A stretch of 64,000 bases of DNA from Phoenix dactylifera (taxonomy: Eukaryota > Streptophyta > Magnoliopsida > Arecales > Arecaceae), in the NCBI RefSeq assembly GCF_009389715.1, contig NW_024067841.1:310001-374000 (forward strand), given 5' to 3'. Every line of letters starts with the position of its first letter. The first letter of the stretch is position 1. The notes under the pieces were generated by a model, which saw only the letters and a list, made by a program, of their open reading frames with translations, had not been told where the DNA came from and ran no database searches. Position numbers and translations under genes: made by a program. Shown here piece by piece: positions 1 through 11,900 of this stretch.

Positions 1-260
1 CTCTTTTCGTTTACTTTCTTAGTTCCCGTCCTTGGGGAAGAGGAGGAGGACGACGGGAGAAAAAGGGCTAATGGGGTCACGGGTCGGAGGAGGTTAGGAG
101 GATGGGACGAGAAATGGGCTTGGGTTTGAATCATTACCGTTCGTGTCGTCGTCGTTAGGTGGCGTCCAGTGGGCCGGGGCGCTTGAAAACTAGGGGGCCG
201 AAAAAGATTGCATCGCTTTGAGCTTTTCCAAGCTGGACCCTACTCGTCCGGGTCCTCCAG
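1..260. other. GC-richer left edge, possible 5' flank of a gene outside the window
   Basis: This stretch is richer in G and C than the following spacer. Read on the minus strand it is C/T-rich, like a plant 5' untranslated region, and would lead to a gene beyond the left edge. No reading frame or TATA box settles it, so this is only a suggestion. Confidence 0.2.
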
Positions 261-301
261 CACCACCGTGTCAGATCCTTACTCTTGATTTGGTTGGCTG
301 G

Positions 302-368
302 AGCTACATCGATGAACAACCGGGGTAAAAAAGCTACATCAGGGTAGGATGAACAACCGGTGTAAAAA
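302..368. repeat. short imperfect tandem duplication
   Basis: Two adjacent copies (about 302-331 and 332-368) share AGCTACATC, then GATGAACAACCGG and a run of A. The second copy has a 7-8 base insertion and ends in a longer poly-A tract. No function is evident. Confidence 0.55.
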
Positions 369-379
369 AAAAAAAAAAA

Positions 380-1548
380 GAAAGAAAAGTTGAAGCATAG
401 GATCCGGCTGGACCTAGAATAGGGCCGAAATTTCGGGCTGCTAGAGCTATCACCATCATGTCGTCATTTCCAATCGACAGGGGTAAATGGTCTCAGGGAT
501 AGAACTAGGGATGATAGCCCAGTAATTTTTTTCAGTAAAATGGTAAGTTACACGGCCCGATAATATACCCAACCAGAGACTTCAGACAACAATCTATCAC
601 AGAGATGTAAAAATAGAAGTAGAAGAGCCTATATCCTGAATGGTTGGCCACAAAAGATACCACCCAGTCCATTGTACCATTTGCTTTCTGATAGATGTGT
701 TTTACTTCTAAGAATCTCTAAATGTTTAAGTTACCACCCAGTCATATCAACTCTATTTTTGAAAGCTAATTCCAGACTGAATGGAACCCACTCCTATCCT
801 GTCCAAGTGGTGAAAGGTTGATGCTATCCTACCAAGTGTATGATGGATCATTAAACACATAGAGAAGCTACGCAGAAGAGATGAAGCAGAAACTGACCAT
901 CTAAAGGCTTGTAGCATATCCACAGTTATCCTTTTTTTTTCAGAAAGAAGTCAGGTGGTATCGAGAAAGCCTCTAGTTCCAACTTCCTTGATACAAAGAG
1001 AACTTCAGGGTGATTGCCTGATGGAGAGGTTTGATCTTGATCTTCCATTCCCAGTATATGTTGCCTTCCTAATGTTTTTACATAGTAGGTACTAACAACA
1101 TGCTAAGCTATATATTTAATGGTATCTGAATATAGTTGCTGTTCTACACTTCCCTACACTTCAGTGACCTAGCCTCTTTCTGGTGTCCTCTTTCTTCCTC
1201 TAGTGGACTATCCTTTTCATTGTAGTGCAAGAAGTGGTGTTTCATGAAAATTACTATCATATCAAAGAAACATCACAATAATAAACAAACTTCAGTTGAG
1301 TTGCATCAAAATACCAGGAAAAAAAAAACAAAGAAAGAAAGCGGAAAAAACTTCAGTTGAGATGTTTTATGCGATAGAGAATGAGTTGCTCGGTCATTTT
1401 GCAACTATTTGTTGTTTGTGTAGTCTCGCAAATTGGGACCAGATGATGCATCTATATCACCAAACAGCATCAACAGACTTTGCACGTACTTTTCTACTAA
1501 ATTATTAATTATGTGGTCGTAACTTAAACATATGTCACATGCCTTATC

Positions 1549-1608
<60 letters not shown>

Positions 1609-2160
1609 TTGTCAATATAAGTTTTCTAGCCAGATTGTTGGTCCTCTTATGATGTATACATATATTGTATAAAGAGTTCGGGTTGCATCTTTTGCAAAAG
1701 AATTATTCATCTTCTTTCACAACATCCACCATTAGATTACATATTGTACATATCTCAAAACACTCCAATCTTTTATTTTCATCCACCTTCATAGCTCTCA
1801 AAGCAGTCATTGCGTGACCCAACAATTGACATCGCGAAAAAAGATGAATCATTCTTTAACAAAAAATACAGCCCGAACCCTTTTGAAACATGCCTTGATT
1901 ATTATTTTTTCTTACATGTTGATTTTGAGGGTTGCTCTTTTGCTATCTCAAAAGTCAAAATGATGCTATTGATCGTAAGAACACTCATGCAGAAAAAAAC
2001 GCAACAAATATACAAATAGACGTTGGGAAAACATGCACCGTATCTAAATAATAAATAGCATGGTAATATCCTCATTTTTGGAAATTAACAAGAATGCTTG
2101 TGGAGTTTATCTTAAAGCGTAAAACTATTAGCTAGCCATTAGGGATAATAATGAATTTGG
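380..2160. other. AT-rich intergenic spacer
   Basis: No reading frame here resembles a known protein and no RNA gene was recognised. The stretch contains the AT microsatellite at 1551-1605 and several short A or T runs. It looks like ordinary spacer upstream of the FAX4-like gene. Confidence 0.5.
1551..1605. repeat. (TA)n microsatellite, about 27 units
   Basis: An uninterrupted alternating TA tract of 55 bases, likely to vary in length between individuals. It lies about 640 bases upstream of the FAX4-like start codon. Confidence 0.95.
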
Positions 2161-2244
2161 CCCGGCCCGGCCCGGATCGGCTCTTGCCAGGCCCAACGTC
2201 ATCATCCTAATACTGTGCTATAAGAACCCAATTCCCGATCTTCT
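2161..2244 (+). promoter_or_regulatory. proximal promoter / 5' UTR of the FAX4-like gene
   Basis: Just upstream of the start codon there is a C/G-rich block of overlapping GGCCCG units, then GGCCCA at 2190-2195. GGCCCA (site II, TGGGCY on the other strand) is a known element of many plant housekeeping promoters. No clear TATA box is seen in this block. The assignment rests on position and motif only. Confidence 0.35.
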
Positions 2245-2527
2245 ATGGTCATGTCCGGAGTCGACCGACCGGCCATGTCGACATCCTCCGCACCGTATCT
2301 TTCTCGTAGCTCCCTAACCCTTTGCCTCCCTTACCTTTCTTCCGCCGCAAACCAAAGAACCCACCTCACCGCTTCCTTCTCTCGCCCCATTTTACAGCGG
2401 AAGTGGAAGAACGACTTCCGGAAGAAGACCGTCTCTCTCCGCTGCAGCGCTCTTCTCCTCGCCGACGTCGCCCCTGCCACCTGCGCGGCCTACGGCACCC
2501 TTCTTCTCGGTGGAGGCGTCTTTGCCT
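2245..2527 (+). CDS. FAX4: FAX4-like exon 1
   Basis: Encodes the transit peptide and first membrane helix (94 codons plus one base). The donor is GCCT|GTAATC. The frame also runs on into the intron by chance, so an unspliced reading would give a wrong C-terminus. Confidence 0.88.
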
Positions 2528-4156
2528 GTAATCCTCTTACTCCTTCCTCCTTCAACTCTCCACGAAACCGAGGAAACTTTCAATCGCTCCCTGCAGCTAA
2601 ACCCCTAATTCCTTTTCTTTTACATCCATTAATTGAAGACTCGTCTCTTTCTTTGCAGATGCGAGATCCGGAAGTAGAGGCTCTATTCTTGGAGGACTAT
2701 CCGGCGCTGCACTCATGGCCGTCGTAAGTAACTGGAATCCCGCGTTTGTTCTTTTCTTTTTCTTTTGAAGAATTTGGTAAATAACTGATAAGTCGATGCT
2801 TGGTTCTTCGAATTGTTTGGAACTTGTGCAACATTGCTACCTGCTATTCCCTGGCTTGATCTGGTTAAAAACTCATGCTGTTAATTCTAAATGGGAGGGA
2901 AAAAAAAGATGATTCTGTTTGAGAGACAAACGAATTCGCTAACCTCAGATAAAAGGAAACAGCAGGTCCTCTCAGATCGTGCTACACTATCTTTTGAGAA
3001 TAATGGAGGGGGCAGGGAACCTTCCCTCCAATAGCAATTATTAGGAGGAGTGAGAAAATAGTATTCAGTAACCCAAGAGCTTGGTTACAGAAGATTAATG
3101 AGCTTGACGGAAATAGCTACATGACTCTCAGCACCTCTTCTAGAAAACAAATCTTTCCATGACAGCAAGCATAGTTTTTTTTTTAACAAAAAGAAAAACC
3201 TTAAGAGTTTCGCTCCCTCCCAACCAACCACAACAGGGCGAAAACAAGCTGATCCAAAGCCTTCCTAGAGAGCTGCTTCACTCTTTTCTTCCTCCACTTA
3301 GTCCACAAGGGCATTAAGGTAGATGAAGGCATGCTACACTTTCATTTTCACTAGAGATTATTTTCTCCTCATCTTTCTTGGATGGGCTTATAGATTCTTT
3401 GAATCCATGCATTGCACAAGCTAGGTTTGTTGAAGCTCAGGAATACTCAGAATAGTGCCACAGATATGATATTCTCATTTTAAACGTAGAATACAGCTTT
3501 ACAGGATTCACATTCTTCAAGCCCCATATTCACTTATTTTGTGATGCTTCTTGTGATGCTCTTTCTGACAGGATGTGACTAGTATTGCCCTTCTTTTAGC
3601 CTGTGGTACAGGTGATTTGCATGAGTAAGAGGAAAATTTTCATTCTTCTGTTGCCTTACATTTGGTGGCTCTGCAGTGCATTAAGGGCCTTTTGTAAATG
3701 CAATCATTTTAATCATACATCCTGCATCATCCTTCTTCATCTCCTTGGTGTGATCGTTTATCATGATATTGCAAGTGTATTTTCTTCATGCTGCAAGTAA
3801 TGTACATGTTGGTTTGGTAATGTTTCTTGGTGTAGGCATATTATCTCATGCAATCACCTGAGACAAAGGCAGTAGGTGATGCCATCGGATTCGGGTCTGC
3901 TTTCCTTTTTGCTGCTGTATTTGGTATGTGCTTTTTTTTTTCCTCATTTATGTTTTATCAACAACCAGTGCCACTTATTGCGGAGGCTCCTTAGTGTTTT
4001 GGCTGTTGGGTCTTGAACTAGGTTTAACTCATCGATTGTTTTTCAGGTATACGGTTGGCTGCCACTCGAAAATTTATACCTTCTGGACTATTATTGGGCC
4101 TTTCTGCTGGTGCCTTGGCAGTTTTCTTTTCTGCTTATATGCAAGATAAGTTTTAA
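2245..4156 (+). CDS. FAX4: FATTY ACID EXPORT 4-like protein, chloroplastic (Tmemb_14 family)
   Basis: Four exons (2245-2527, 2659-2723, 3836-3923, 4047-4156) join in frame into 181 residues, and all introns are GT-AG. Residues 1-67 are rich in Ser, Arg and Leu with few acidic residues and end in LRCSA, a typical plastid transit peptide with cleavage site. Four hydrophobic, Gly/Ala-rich helices follow, near residues 72-95, 102-121, 130-150 and 158-178, matching the compact Tmemb_14 fold. Recognisable stretches are SGSRGSILGG, MQSPETKAVGDAIGFGSAF and AATRKFIPSGLLLGLSAGA. Family members such as FAX1 move free fatty acids across the chloroplast inner envelope. The short length and absence of a long N-terminal insert point to FAX4 rather than FAX2 or FAX3, though paralogue identity is inferred from memory. 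ATGs at 2251 and 2275 are possible alternative starts; all lie in the transit peptide. Confidence 0.9.
2659..2723 (+). CDS. FAX4: FAX4-like exon 2
   Basis: 65 bases after TTTGCAG and before GTAAGT. With the carried T it encodes YARSGSRGSILGG and the start of helix 2. The reading is in a different frame from the unspliced ORF, which shows the intron is real. Confidence 0.88.
3836..3923 (+). CDS. FAX4: FAX4-like exon 3
   Basis: 88 bases after TGTAG and before GTATGT. Encodes the end of helix 2, the charged SPETKAVGD loop and helix 3. Confidence 0.88.
4047..4156 (+). CDS. FAX4: FAX4-like exon 4, with stop
   Basis: Starts after TTTTTCAG and ends at TAA 4154-4156. Encodes the basic loop RLAATRK, helix 4 and the C-terminus AYMQDKF. 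Confidence 0.88.
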
Positions 4157-4333
4157 ATCATGCAGGAGTTGTAACCTTAAGTCTTTCTTGGTAGATGCTG
4201 GCATGATTTGGATCTGTAATATAGATGTACAATATGTAGGATGGTGGATCTGCAGGAATATTATTTATAGGGTGTATTCATGTAGGTGAAGTAATTCTAC
4301 TCTACTGCATTTTCAGCATATCTGATGCTCCTG

Positions 4334-4339
4334 AATAAA
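4334..4339 (+). terminator. putative polyadenylation signal of the FAX4-like gene
   Basis: Canonical AATAAA about 180 bases after the stop codon, a usual distance for a plant 3' end. Plant signals are loose, so other sites are possible. Confidence 0.4.
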
Positions 4340-5540
4340 AGGAAATAAAGATTTTGAATTTGGGTATGATCTGTGCAACTAACAATAGATACCAGGGACA
4401 GGAGGCTTCAAAAAATTTAAGAGTTTGAAACCGTTTGAGATAAAATGGTGATTTCCTTTTCAGATGAGTGACAAGATCACTTGTTGTTTGGGATATCCGT
4501 ATACTCACCTGAAGTTGACATCGATCTCCTTTTTGTTTTGGAAGTCTTGCCTGAATTTAATCATCCTAAAATGATTTATGGAACTTCGGAAATGAGATTT
4601 TAGCAGGAGATTAAGACATAGCTAAAGATATCTCTAGTGATCATGATTTATGGGAGCGTTATTTGGTACCATGTCATGGGATTCCATTCAGAAGTACTAG
4701 TGAAAAGCTTTATGTAAGGATAGCTGCAGCCACAATCGAAGTTCCTGATTATGATGGAATATTCTTCATGTTTGTGTTCACACCTGTATCGATGGTATAA
4801 TATTTGTATTTCTTGTACCATTGAATGAAATTTCCATTGTGGACTCCATGAACCCCTGAGGTGAGCTCCTGAAGTCATTTTCTGTCACTGATTTTTGATG
4901 AAAAAATGGAGCTCACATCAATTCTTTTTAACAATTTTATCCTTGTTTTTTTTCTCAGATTAACTGGAAGAAGAATCTAAAGTAGATGGTATCAGAGCAG
5001 CCAGTTTCTTTGACATTGTCTAGAGTGGAAATTTAAGTGACAAAATGGAAGTGGTCACACTGAGTCTAATGGGCAATGAAGGGTTCCTTTGGATCATGCA
5101 GTGGACTCTCCAGCTAATTTGGCAAGTTTTCACTGATAAAGTTCCTGTGGATTTTAGATAAGCAAATTCTTCAGAAAATTCAGCAACTATGCCTCAGTAA
5201 TTCCTTTTAAACTTTGCTGTCTATCAATGATCACCCTGACAAGGTGGCACCATCAGCTTCCTCATCCTTTTAAGTTTTCAACTATAAGTTGATCTAATTA
5301 ATGGAAGATTTACAGACTCATGAGACAGTTAGGCTCCAGAATTTTTGATCTGCAGATTATAGCCCAAAGATCAGAACAGGAGTTTAGGGTCAAATTCAGT
5401 AAGATTTGTTTTGCTTTCAGTTTGATTTGGTGGTTCCCTTACTGTTTTAGTACCTCGATTGATAGGCTCCAGAGTTCTTAGCCAGTAGGACGTTGGCACT
5501 CCTCTACCGCTCTGTGGTGTTAGTAAATCAATAATATTTC
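4340..5540. other. intergenic spacer, no gene seen
   Basis: No open frame resembles a known protein and no RNA gene or clear transposon end was recognised. The composition is ordinary AT-rich plant spacer. Confidence 0.5.
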
Positions 5541-7640
5541 CGACAGTTTACTATGTCTGTACATTAGTACTGTTGTCAAGAGTTTAGCACTGCAAAGAAG
5601 ATGCTCAAGTTGTAACCAAATGCAAATAAGAGGTCGGAGAACTGACAAAAGGATTACTTTAGCCATTTTATGACTATCACGTAATTACTTCAAATTTTGA
5701 TAGAATATGTTTGAAAGTAATTTGCAGACATGGTAAACTGTTGGAAATATTATTGATTTACTGCTTTGGAGGAATACTTTACTATGTAAGCCAAATATTT
5801 GTGGGTGCATTTGAAAGGAAGATAATAAGATGGGACTTGCCCTCGTCACCTAACGTCATAATTCACTGCAAGTTTGTTATTCGTTCTTGTTATTTAAGTT
5901 TCAAAAATAAACTTCTTCTTTTGCTTAGAAAATTAACAACTACTTATAAAAAACCATCACCAATCCTACACACGCAAACAAACAAATATATATATATATA
6001 TATATAACCAAATTGTTATTAATGCTTAGTGGCGCACATCATCCCGTCATTTTTTTTCAGGTGCTAAATTATTATCGACCATCCAAAATATACCAACGAG
6101 GCAGGAAACTGAGCTTTCGGATCTGTCATGAAGCTGATATAATAGTGAAGTATTATTGCTTGTCTATCATCCCTGAAAAGGACTTCCCAACAAAAACAAG
6201 CCTCTATTTGTTATATAGTAGCCACCAAAGCCCCGTTGGTAAAGACTGTTCTGTGTTAAAGTATAACTCAAAAGCCTCCATGTGTTGTAACCTTATCATC
6301 TGCGTTCCAAATGCACCCACAAATATTTAGATTACACGGTAAAGTATACCTCCAAAGCCGTAAATCAATGCTGATTTCCAACAGTTTACCATGTCTGATT
6401 TCCACAGCCGAACCACTTGGACATGGCCGAAACTAGCTCCGGACAAGATAGGCTAGCGCACGTGAAAGAGGGGTGGCCCCTGGCCAGCAAGACCATGGGC
6501 CCAGCACCGTGGACCCTCTTTTTTCCCTTGTGACTTTCTCTATCTGAAAATACTTAGAGACAGACATCTCAAGTTTACGTTTACTATAATTGATGCTACA
6601 ACGAAGATGTTCAACTTATAGGCAAACATAAGGAGAGGTCGGAGAACTGATAAAAAGATTATTCCAGTGGCAGTGTCTTATAATAACTATCACGGACATA
6701 ACCTAACAATTACTTGTAGTATATTTTAAATTTATAACTTGGTTTCTTCCAATAACCTATTACAGCGTACCAAATTTTTGGTAAGATATATTTAAAAATG
6801 ATTTACTAAACAAAATTATGCAAAAAATAATAGCAAATCACATTGGAAAGGAAAGAAAAATGTACATCATTCTCAATTTTTAAAGAACAGTTGCTTCGAA
6901 GTTACAGTTACAGTTGGTAGACTTGCAGTGAATGATATCGAATAATGGGTGACTGGGGCATAACAAATATCTTAGAACATATGGTAAACTATGCCCCCAA
7001 AGCCGTTTTGGTAAGTTGATTATATTGCCGGGAGTTTACCCTTGTTGACGCTACTAAGGAAATACTCAACTTGTATTCAAATGTGCCAGAGGTTCGAGGA
7101 TAGACAAAAATATAGGTCTATTATATGAATTATTATCTACTTATCCTAACAATTACTTATAACAATTTTAAATTTATAACCTAGGTTATCCAAAGAAATA
7201 ATAATTATAATGTACCAAATTTTTGATAAATAATATTTAAAAATGATTTTGTCAAAACAAAAATAGGTAAAAAAGTGGTAGCAAAGAATATTGAAAAGGT
7301 AGAAACCGTACATTGTTATTAATTTTTCAAGCACTACCCAAATAATAGCGACAACCGGTAGACTTACGGTGAACGATATCAACTGGCGACTGGGGCAGCT
7401 CTGATCATACCATGTGCTTCTCAAATGCACTGACCCTTAAGAGTATATAGTAAAGCATACCTGCTATTCCGTGTCAGCAAGTCTATAGTATTACCGAGAG
7501 TTCACCATCATTCACACCACAAAGAAACTACTCAACTTGTAGCAAAATGCAACATCATGGAAGATTGATTGAAAGTTCATTCTAGTGACACTGTACTAAG
7601 CAAGCAGATGGTCAGAGGGATTTTGGTTCTTGCCTCTTTG
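5540..7640. repeat. diverged tandem repeat, unit about 455 bp
   Basis: Related stretches recur at about 5543-5720, 6590-6980, 7040-7440 and 7500-7600. Each has 'CAACTTGTA..CAAATG', then a block like GAGGTCGGAGAACTGA, then AACAATTACTT and AAATTTATAAC. Further on, copies at 6920 and 7360 share GTAGACTTGCAGTGAACGAT-like text and GACTGGGGCA. Spacing between anchors at 6616, 7070 and 7527 is about 455 bases. The first interval is about 1 kb because the foldback element at 5725-6397 sits inside it. No coding capacity is evident; it may be an old transposon-derived satellite. Confidence 0.6.
5725..6397. mobile_element. foldback-type element with ~105-bp inverted arms
   Basis: The left arm (5725-5830) starts CAGACATGGTAAACTGTTGG. 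The right arm (about 6290-6397) is its imperfect reverse complement and ends ACCATGTCTG. Arms match at roughly nine bases in ten by eye, with small gaps. Both carry the block AAATATTTGTGGGTGCATTT. The ~460-base centre has no recognisable transposase, and I did not identify a target duplication. It may be a non-autonomous DNA transposon or an inverted duplication of part of the surrounding tandem repeat. Confidence 0.55.
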
Positions 7641-8380
7641 ACCCTCCGCTATCCAGTTGGTGGGGCTCGTAGCTCTGGTGCTCCCACATAGTAGGTAACA
7701 GTTACTCTTCTGACATACCAGTTTCAAGTTAAATTTGATATAATAAAAGAATTCACTAGAAATCAGAAAAGTTGCACAATAATAACTTCATTTAAGCAAA
7801 AGTTATAATATGATAATAATAAAAAACACACTGAAGTTACCAGAGAACGGTAATCATAATGTTGAATTTCATATATTCTGTTGGTAAATTATTTCTGCTG
7901 AAGAATATTTCAGGTCATACCAAAAGAAGAAGATTTCTAGTCCAGCAGTCACTTGTTTTTTTCACTGCATACATTATACAAAGAATCTTGTTGGCTGCAC
8001 TTTTTCTAACTGACAAAAATTATGTGAATTACCTGGTAATAAATCAGGCAGACTCTAGCGCCTTGATAGGCAGTACAACATATTTCCACCCTCCATATGT
8101 GCAGATCCTGCTGCTCCAGGACACTAGCACTTCATAAAAACATTTGCACTCCGGATGATTTCGATTTTTGAGTATTAGTAGATAGATATGCAAAAAAGAA
8201 TAGTAAGATCTGAAATATCTTTTGTTCTTGGCTAAGAAAGTACAATCTTCCCCTGTAAGGCAAGGTTTTATAAGAAGGGACATAGTCATTTTGGCAAGTG
8301 ACCGTACTGAGATGAACTGATATCTCAGTTTACCTCCACCGAGATGGAAGGAAAAATCTGTAAGCAAGTGGTATTCCAAA
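7640..8380. other. intergenic spacer 3' of the methyltransferase gene
   Basis: Short open frames occur on both strands but none resembles a known protein. No RNA gene was recognised. Confidence 0.45.
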
Positions 8381-8592
8381 ACCTTGGCCCATATATCAGA
8401 ACCGAGATATCAAACTCTTGGCCGATATAATAAATCTGGGTTTCACCAATGTTTTTAAGACACTAATTTTAGTATTTTATCAATGAAAATATACATTTTA
8501 AAGTAACAAAAGAACAATAAAAATTCTCGGCTGAGATATTGATATCATATCAGCTGATATCTCAGGATAAATCGGTTTATATCAGCCAACAT
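8300..8592. repeat. region of scattered GATATC/CGAGATATC repeats
   Basis: Blocks such as GAACTGATATCTCAG, CCGAGATATCAAA, GCTGAGATATTGATATC and CAGCTGATATCTCAGG recur in both orientations, so the segment can fold on itself. This resembles degenerate palindromic dispersed repeats in other plant spacers. It lies in the putative 3' flank of the methyltransferase gene. Confidence 0.4.
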
Positions 8593-8772
8593 GAAAATCT
8601 GCATGGAGAAAGCAAAATGACTCTGGCATGCAGCCTACCAACTGAAGGCCATATGTGTTCTGAACATGTCGAGATGGCTGGAGTTCACTGCAGAAAGATC
8701 TAGGAAATAGCACACCTCTGAAGTGAAGAAGATTGTTAAGCTGAGGATGGGACCTTTTATGCTGGAAAATTA

Positions 8773-8922
8773 TCAGCAAGCAAGTTCGCAAGGTCTCCAC
8801 TGTCTAACATTCAAGCTCAATGGGCTCGGCAGGGCAGCTGACCAAGCATCCAGGTCTGGTAGCGGGCCTGTGAGTGCAAGATAATTATTACTATCTTTTT
8901 CTGCCATTCTCTTCCAGCTTAG
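8773..8922 (-). CDS. methyltransferase exon 8, with stop
   Basis: Starts LSWKRMAEKDSNNYLALTG after TTGTTACAG and ends at TGA 8775-8773. The GPLPDLDAWS motif is the usual C-terminal signature of these plant proteins. Confidence 0.87.
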   Translation of the reverse strand, partial: LSWKRMAEKDSNNYLALTGPLPDLDAWSAALPSPLSLNVRQWRPCELAC

Positions 8923-11900
8923 CTGTAACAACAAACAAGTAGATCAGAAGTGCCTTGCATGCCAAGAATAAATGCACAAACATGATCAAAAGGGATGACA
9001 ATAGAAGCAACAATCAACATGTACAGTTGACAAGCCACAGCTTCATAGCCAGCTTTCCACACGACAATTTATCTAACTCTAGTTTTGTTGCAGCCAAAAA
9101 CAAGGAAAATAACATGAAACTTGAAGTGAAAAGACGGGAAAAACATAAAAAAGAAATTTTTTTTTTTTTTTTGCCTAGCACTCTGAGCCATATAACATGA
9201 AAAAGCCTTACAATTGTTCTATAAAATTTTCCTTTTAAGTCTCCAAGATATGTACATATCATATAATATTCCAAATCACCTCGAAACAAATTAGGATAAT
9301 CAGTCGTAATTACCTTCTAACAATATTGCCAAAATTTGCATATTTGCATAATTATGGTACAAAAAGCTGCGGATCAACAATTCTGCAAGCATTTCATAAG
9401 CCCATTAAAATAATTTTGTTAGCAAGCAAAATGATTTTTAAAATATCTGATGATTTCATGTTCAACAGAACTCTCATGAGTTATTTATATAACAACTGCA
9501 TACCATAGAATATGGTTATGTGAACTATCATCCATGAAATTGTCAAATTTAAGAATGGGAACCTTTAATTTATATATATATACATATATACCGTAAATCA
9601 ATATTTTCTCATAAATGGCCTGAAAGAATGGAGACAAACATAGATGCATCTACAAAGGCAATATGATTTCATCCTATTTTTCTTAATGAAAAGGAAATAT
9701 CATCCAAAGGAACTCAATTACATAATAATCAAATAAAGATGTAGACCAGGAAGGATCAACTAATTCAGCTAATAGCAAAACAATTGGTGGTAGTTGTAAT
9801 ATTGTCAGAATGAGCACTATAAGTCCTGCAGTTATTCTAGATGAAAGCTGCCTTGAAATTGTTGCTGTTCCTCTGACTCCCAAAGGATGATTGTCACTCC
9901 CTTGGGAAATCATTCGGAGGTAAATGGGGAAACATATGTATAGGCATATTTTCAGCTGAGATATAGAGATCAGTGGTAATATACCTTTCCTGGAAATGCC
10001 TTGCATAGTGCCTTAATTGTAGAATTTTGCACCCAGGAATCAGTCGATAAAATCATTTCTACTGTTTTATCTCCACTGCCAGATACTTCAGAATGTGCCC
10101 CACCGCAATTCACCATAATTCGACCATGGGGCATCAGCTTTCTTTCAATTTCCAACCAAGTTTCAACCTGTCATGAACATAAGAAAATACAATTCAAAAA
10201 TAGGTGATGTTACATGGATAAAAAAAGAAATTGAATAAAATAGAGAGACCTAAAATGTAACAAAATATAAAAGCAGTAATAGCCAAAAAAGGAAAAAGAA
10301 GAAAGGAATTGCAATGTACCACAATGCTAAGAAACAAGTATTTAAAAAAAATCAACACAAGAAAAAAGTTATAACAAATAAGAAACAGACCAACATGTCA
10401 TGCCTGAAATCATATAACTAATTTGAGCTAGAACTTTCAGAACATGGTAATGTCCCATAAATCTTGGACATCTTGTTGCCATATCATTATTGATTATTCA
10501 TATGTAAAGATCCATGATAGAATCCCAAGAGTACCATATAAAATAGAAATTACAGCTGTTTATTTAACCTCTAGGAGCTATACAAGGCCCTGACAATTTT
10601 TTTTGGAGAAATAAAAGGACTTGACATTAAATGCTGTAAATATGGAGTGTCGAAATAGATATTAGTAATTAGTCTTTTTTGGTGCTTTTAATGGTTTAGA
10701 AGTGAAGATTCCAGCATTTGCATTGGAATGTCCCATGATATTTCTCTAGAACTATCTTCCATATGCCAATCCTCTTGGTTATGTGAGAAAGATGCTCTAT
10801 TCTCAGAGTGCCCAAAAATATTTGTTGTCTTATTTACTATTATCTGCCACTTTCTTGTATCCTTTACTTTATTCCACTATCTTTTAAGTATTTTGGAAAG
10901 AATACCATGTATTTTTTTCCACATGGCTGCCAATTTTAAAAGAAGTTAAGCAAGCCAGCATCATCTCTCCACTCCTGCTGCTTGCATCTCCAATCCATCC
11001 CTCATCTAACCTTTATGTAGCTGTACGTCCACTATCCCAGTGTACAGTTTAGTCATGACATGGCTTGTCCCCAAACACCTCTCTCTGGTCACCACCTGCA
11101 CCACATCTCCTCCATTCTCTCCAAATTGAGCCACATTCACCAAGCCTTAGCCTTCCTCAATGCTCAACCTCCATGCCTGTATCACCCACTGCTGCCTCTC
11201 CTAGATCAGCACCTACACCACAACCTCTCCATTGATTCCCCTTGCCTTTTCAACCAACTCGCCATCAATGGCAAGCTCATGACCTTGTACTCCAATGCAC
11301 CACCTCTTGCCATCTGCAACATCAGCATCAGCAGCCCTGCAGTTTCTCCAAGTTGTTTGCTATCTGCAACAGCTACTCTAGCAATTTTCTCCCTAAGCAG
11401 CCCCTCCTTGCTAAAATGCACTGTCTATCCATTCCTACTGCTCTTCTCTCTCTAGTAACCTAAAAAACTCCATTTTCAGCTGATTTAGCGTTACATGGAC
11501 TGCACTTTAAATGCCATCCAGATGTTTGACAGAATCGCAGAAATGCCTCAACGATATGTGTGTTTAAAAATCACCAGTCCGTAGACTTCTTCAGAGTGAA
11601 TGGAGACCCTAAAGTGTTTATTTGGTTGCAAAGAGTCAACTTTCAGTTAGATCATGTAATAACCCCCAAAAAAACAAAATTTATATAAAGAAGGATAGAA
11701 TAGTCCTTAAAAATTGATATAAGGGGTAAAATTGGAAGGAATCAAAAGTTAATGGCATAACAGTAGATATATTGAAGTGTTAGGGGCAAAATGAAAATTT
11801 AATAATTTTAAACAAAGGGTGAATAGTGCTTAATGTGACTTAATTAGGGGGATTGGTCTGACGGTGGAGTTTAAACAGAGAGGGAGAAACACAGAGAGAA

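Noticed and set aside
11060..11455. 131-codon frame rich in His, Leu, Ser and Pro
   Set aside because: Low complexity, no motif, overlapping frames equally open; lies in the methyltransferase intron.
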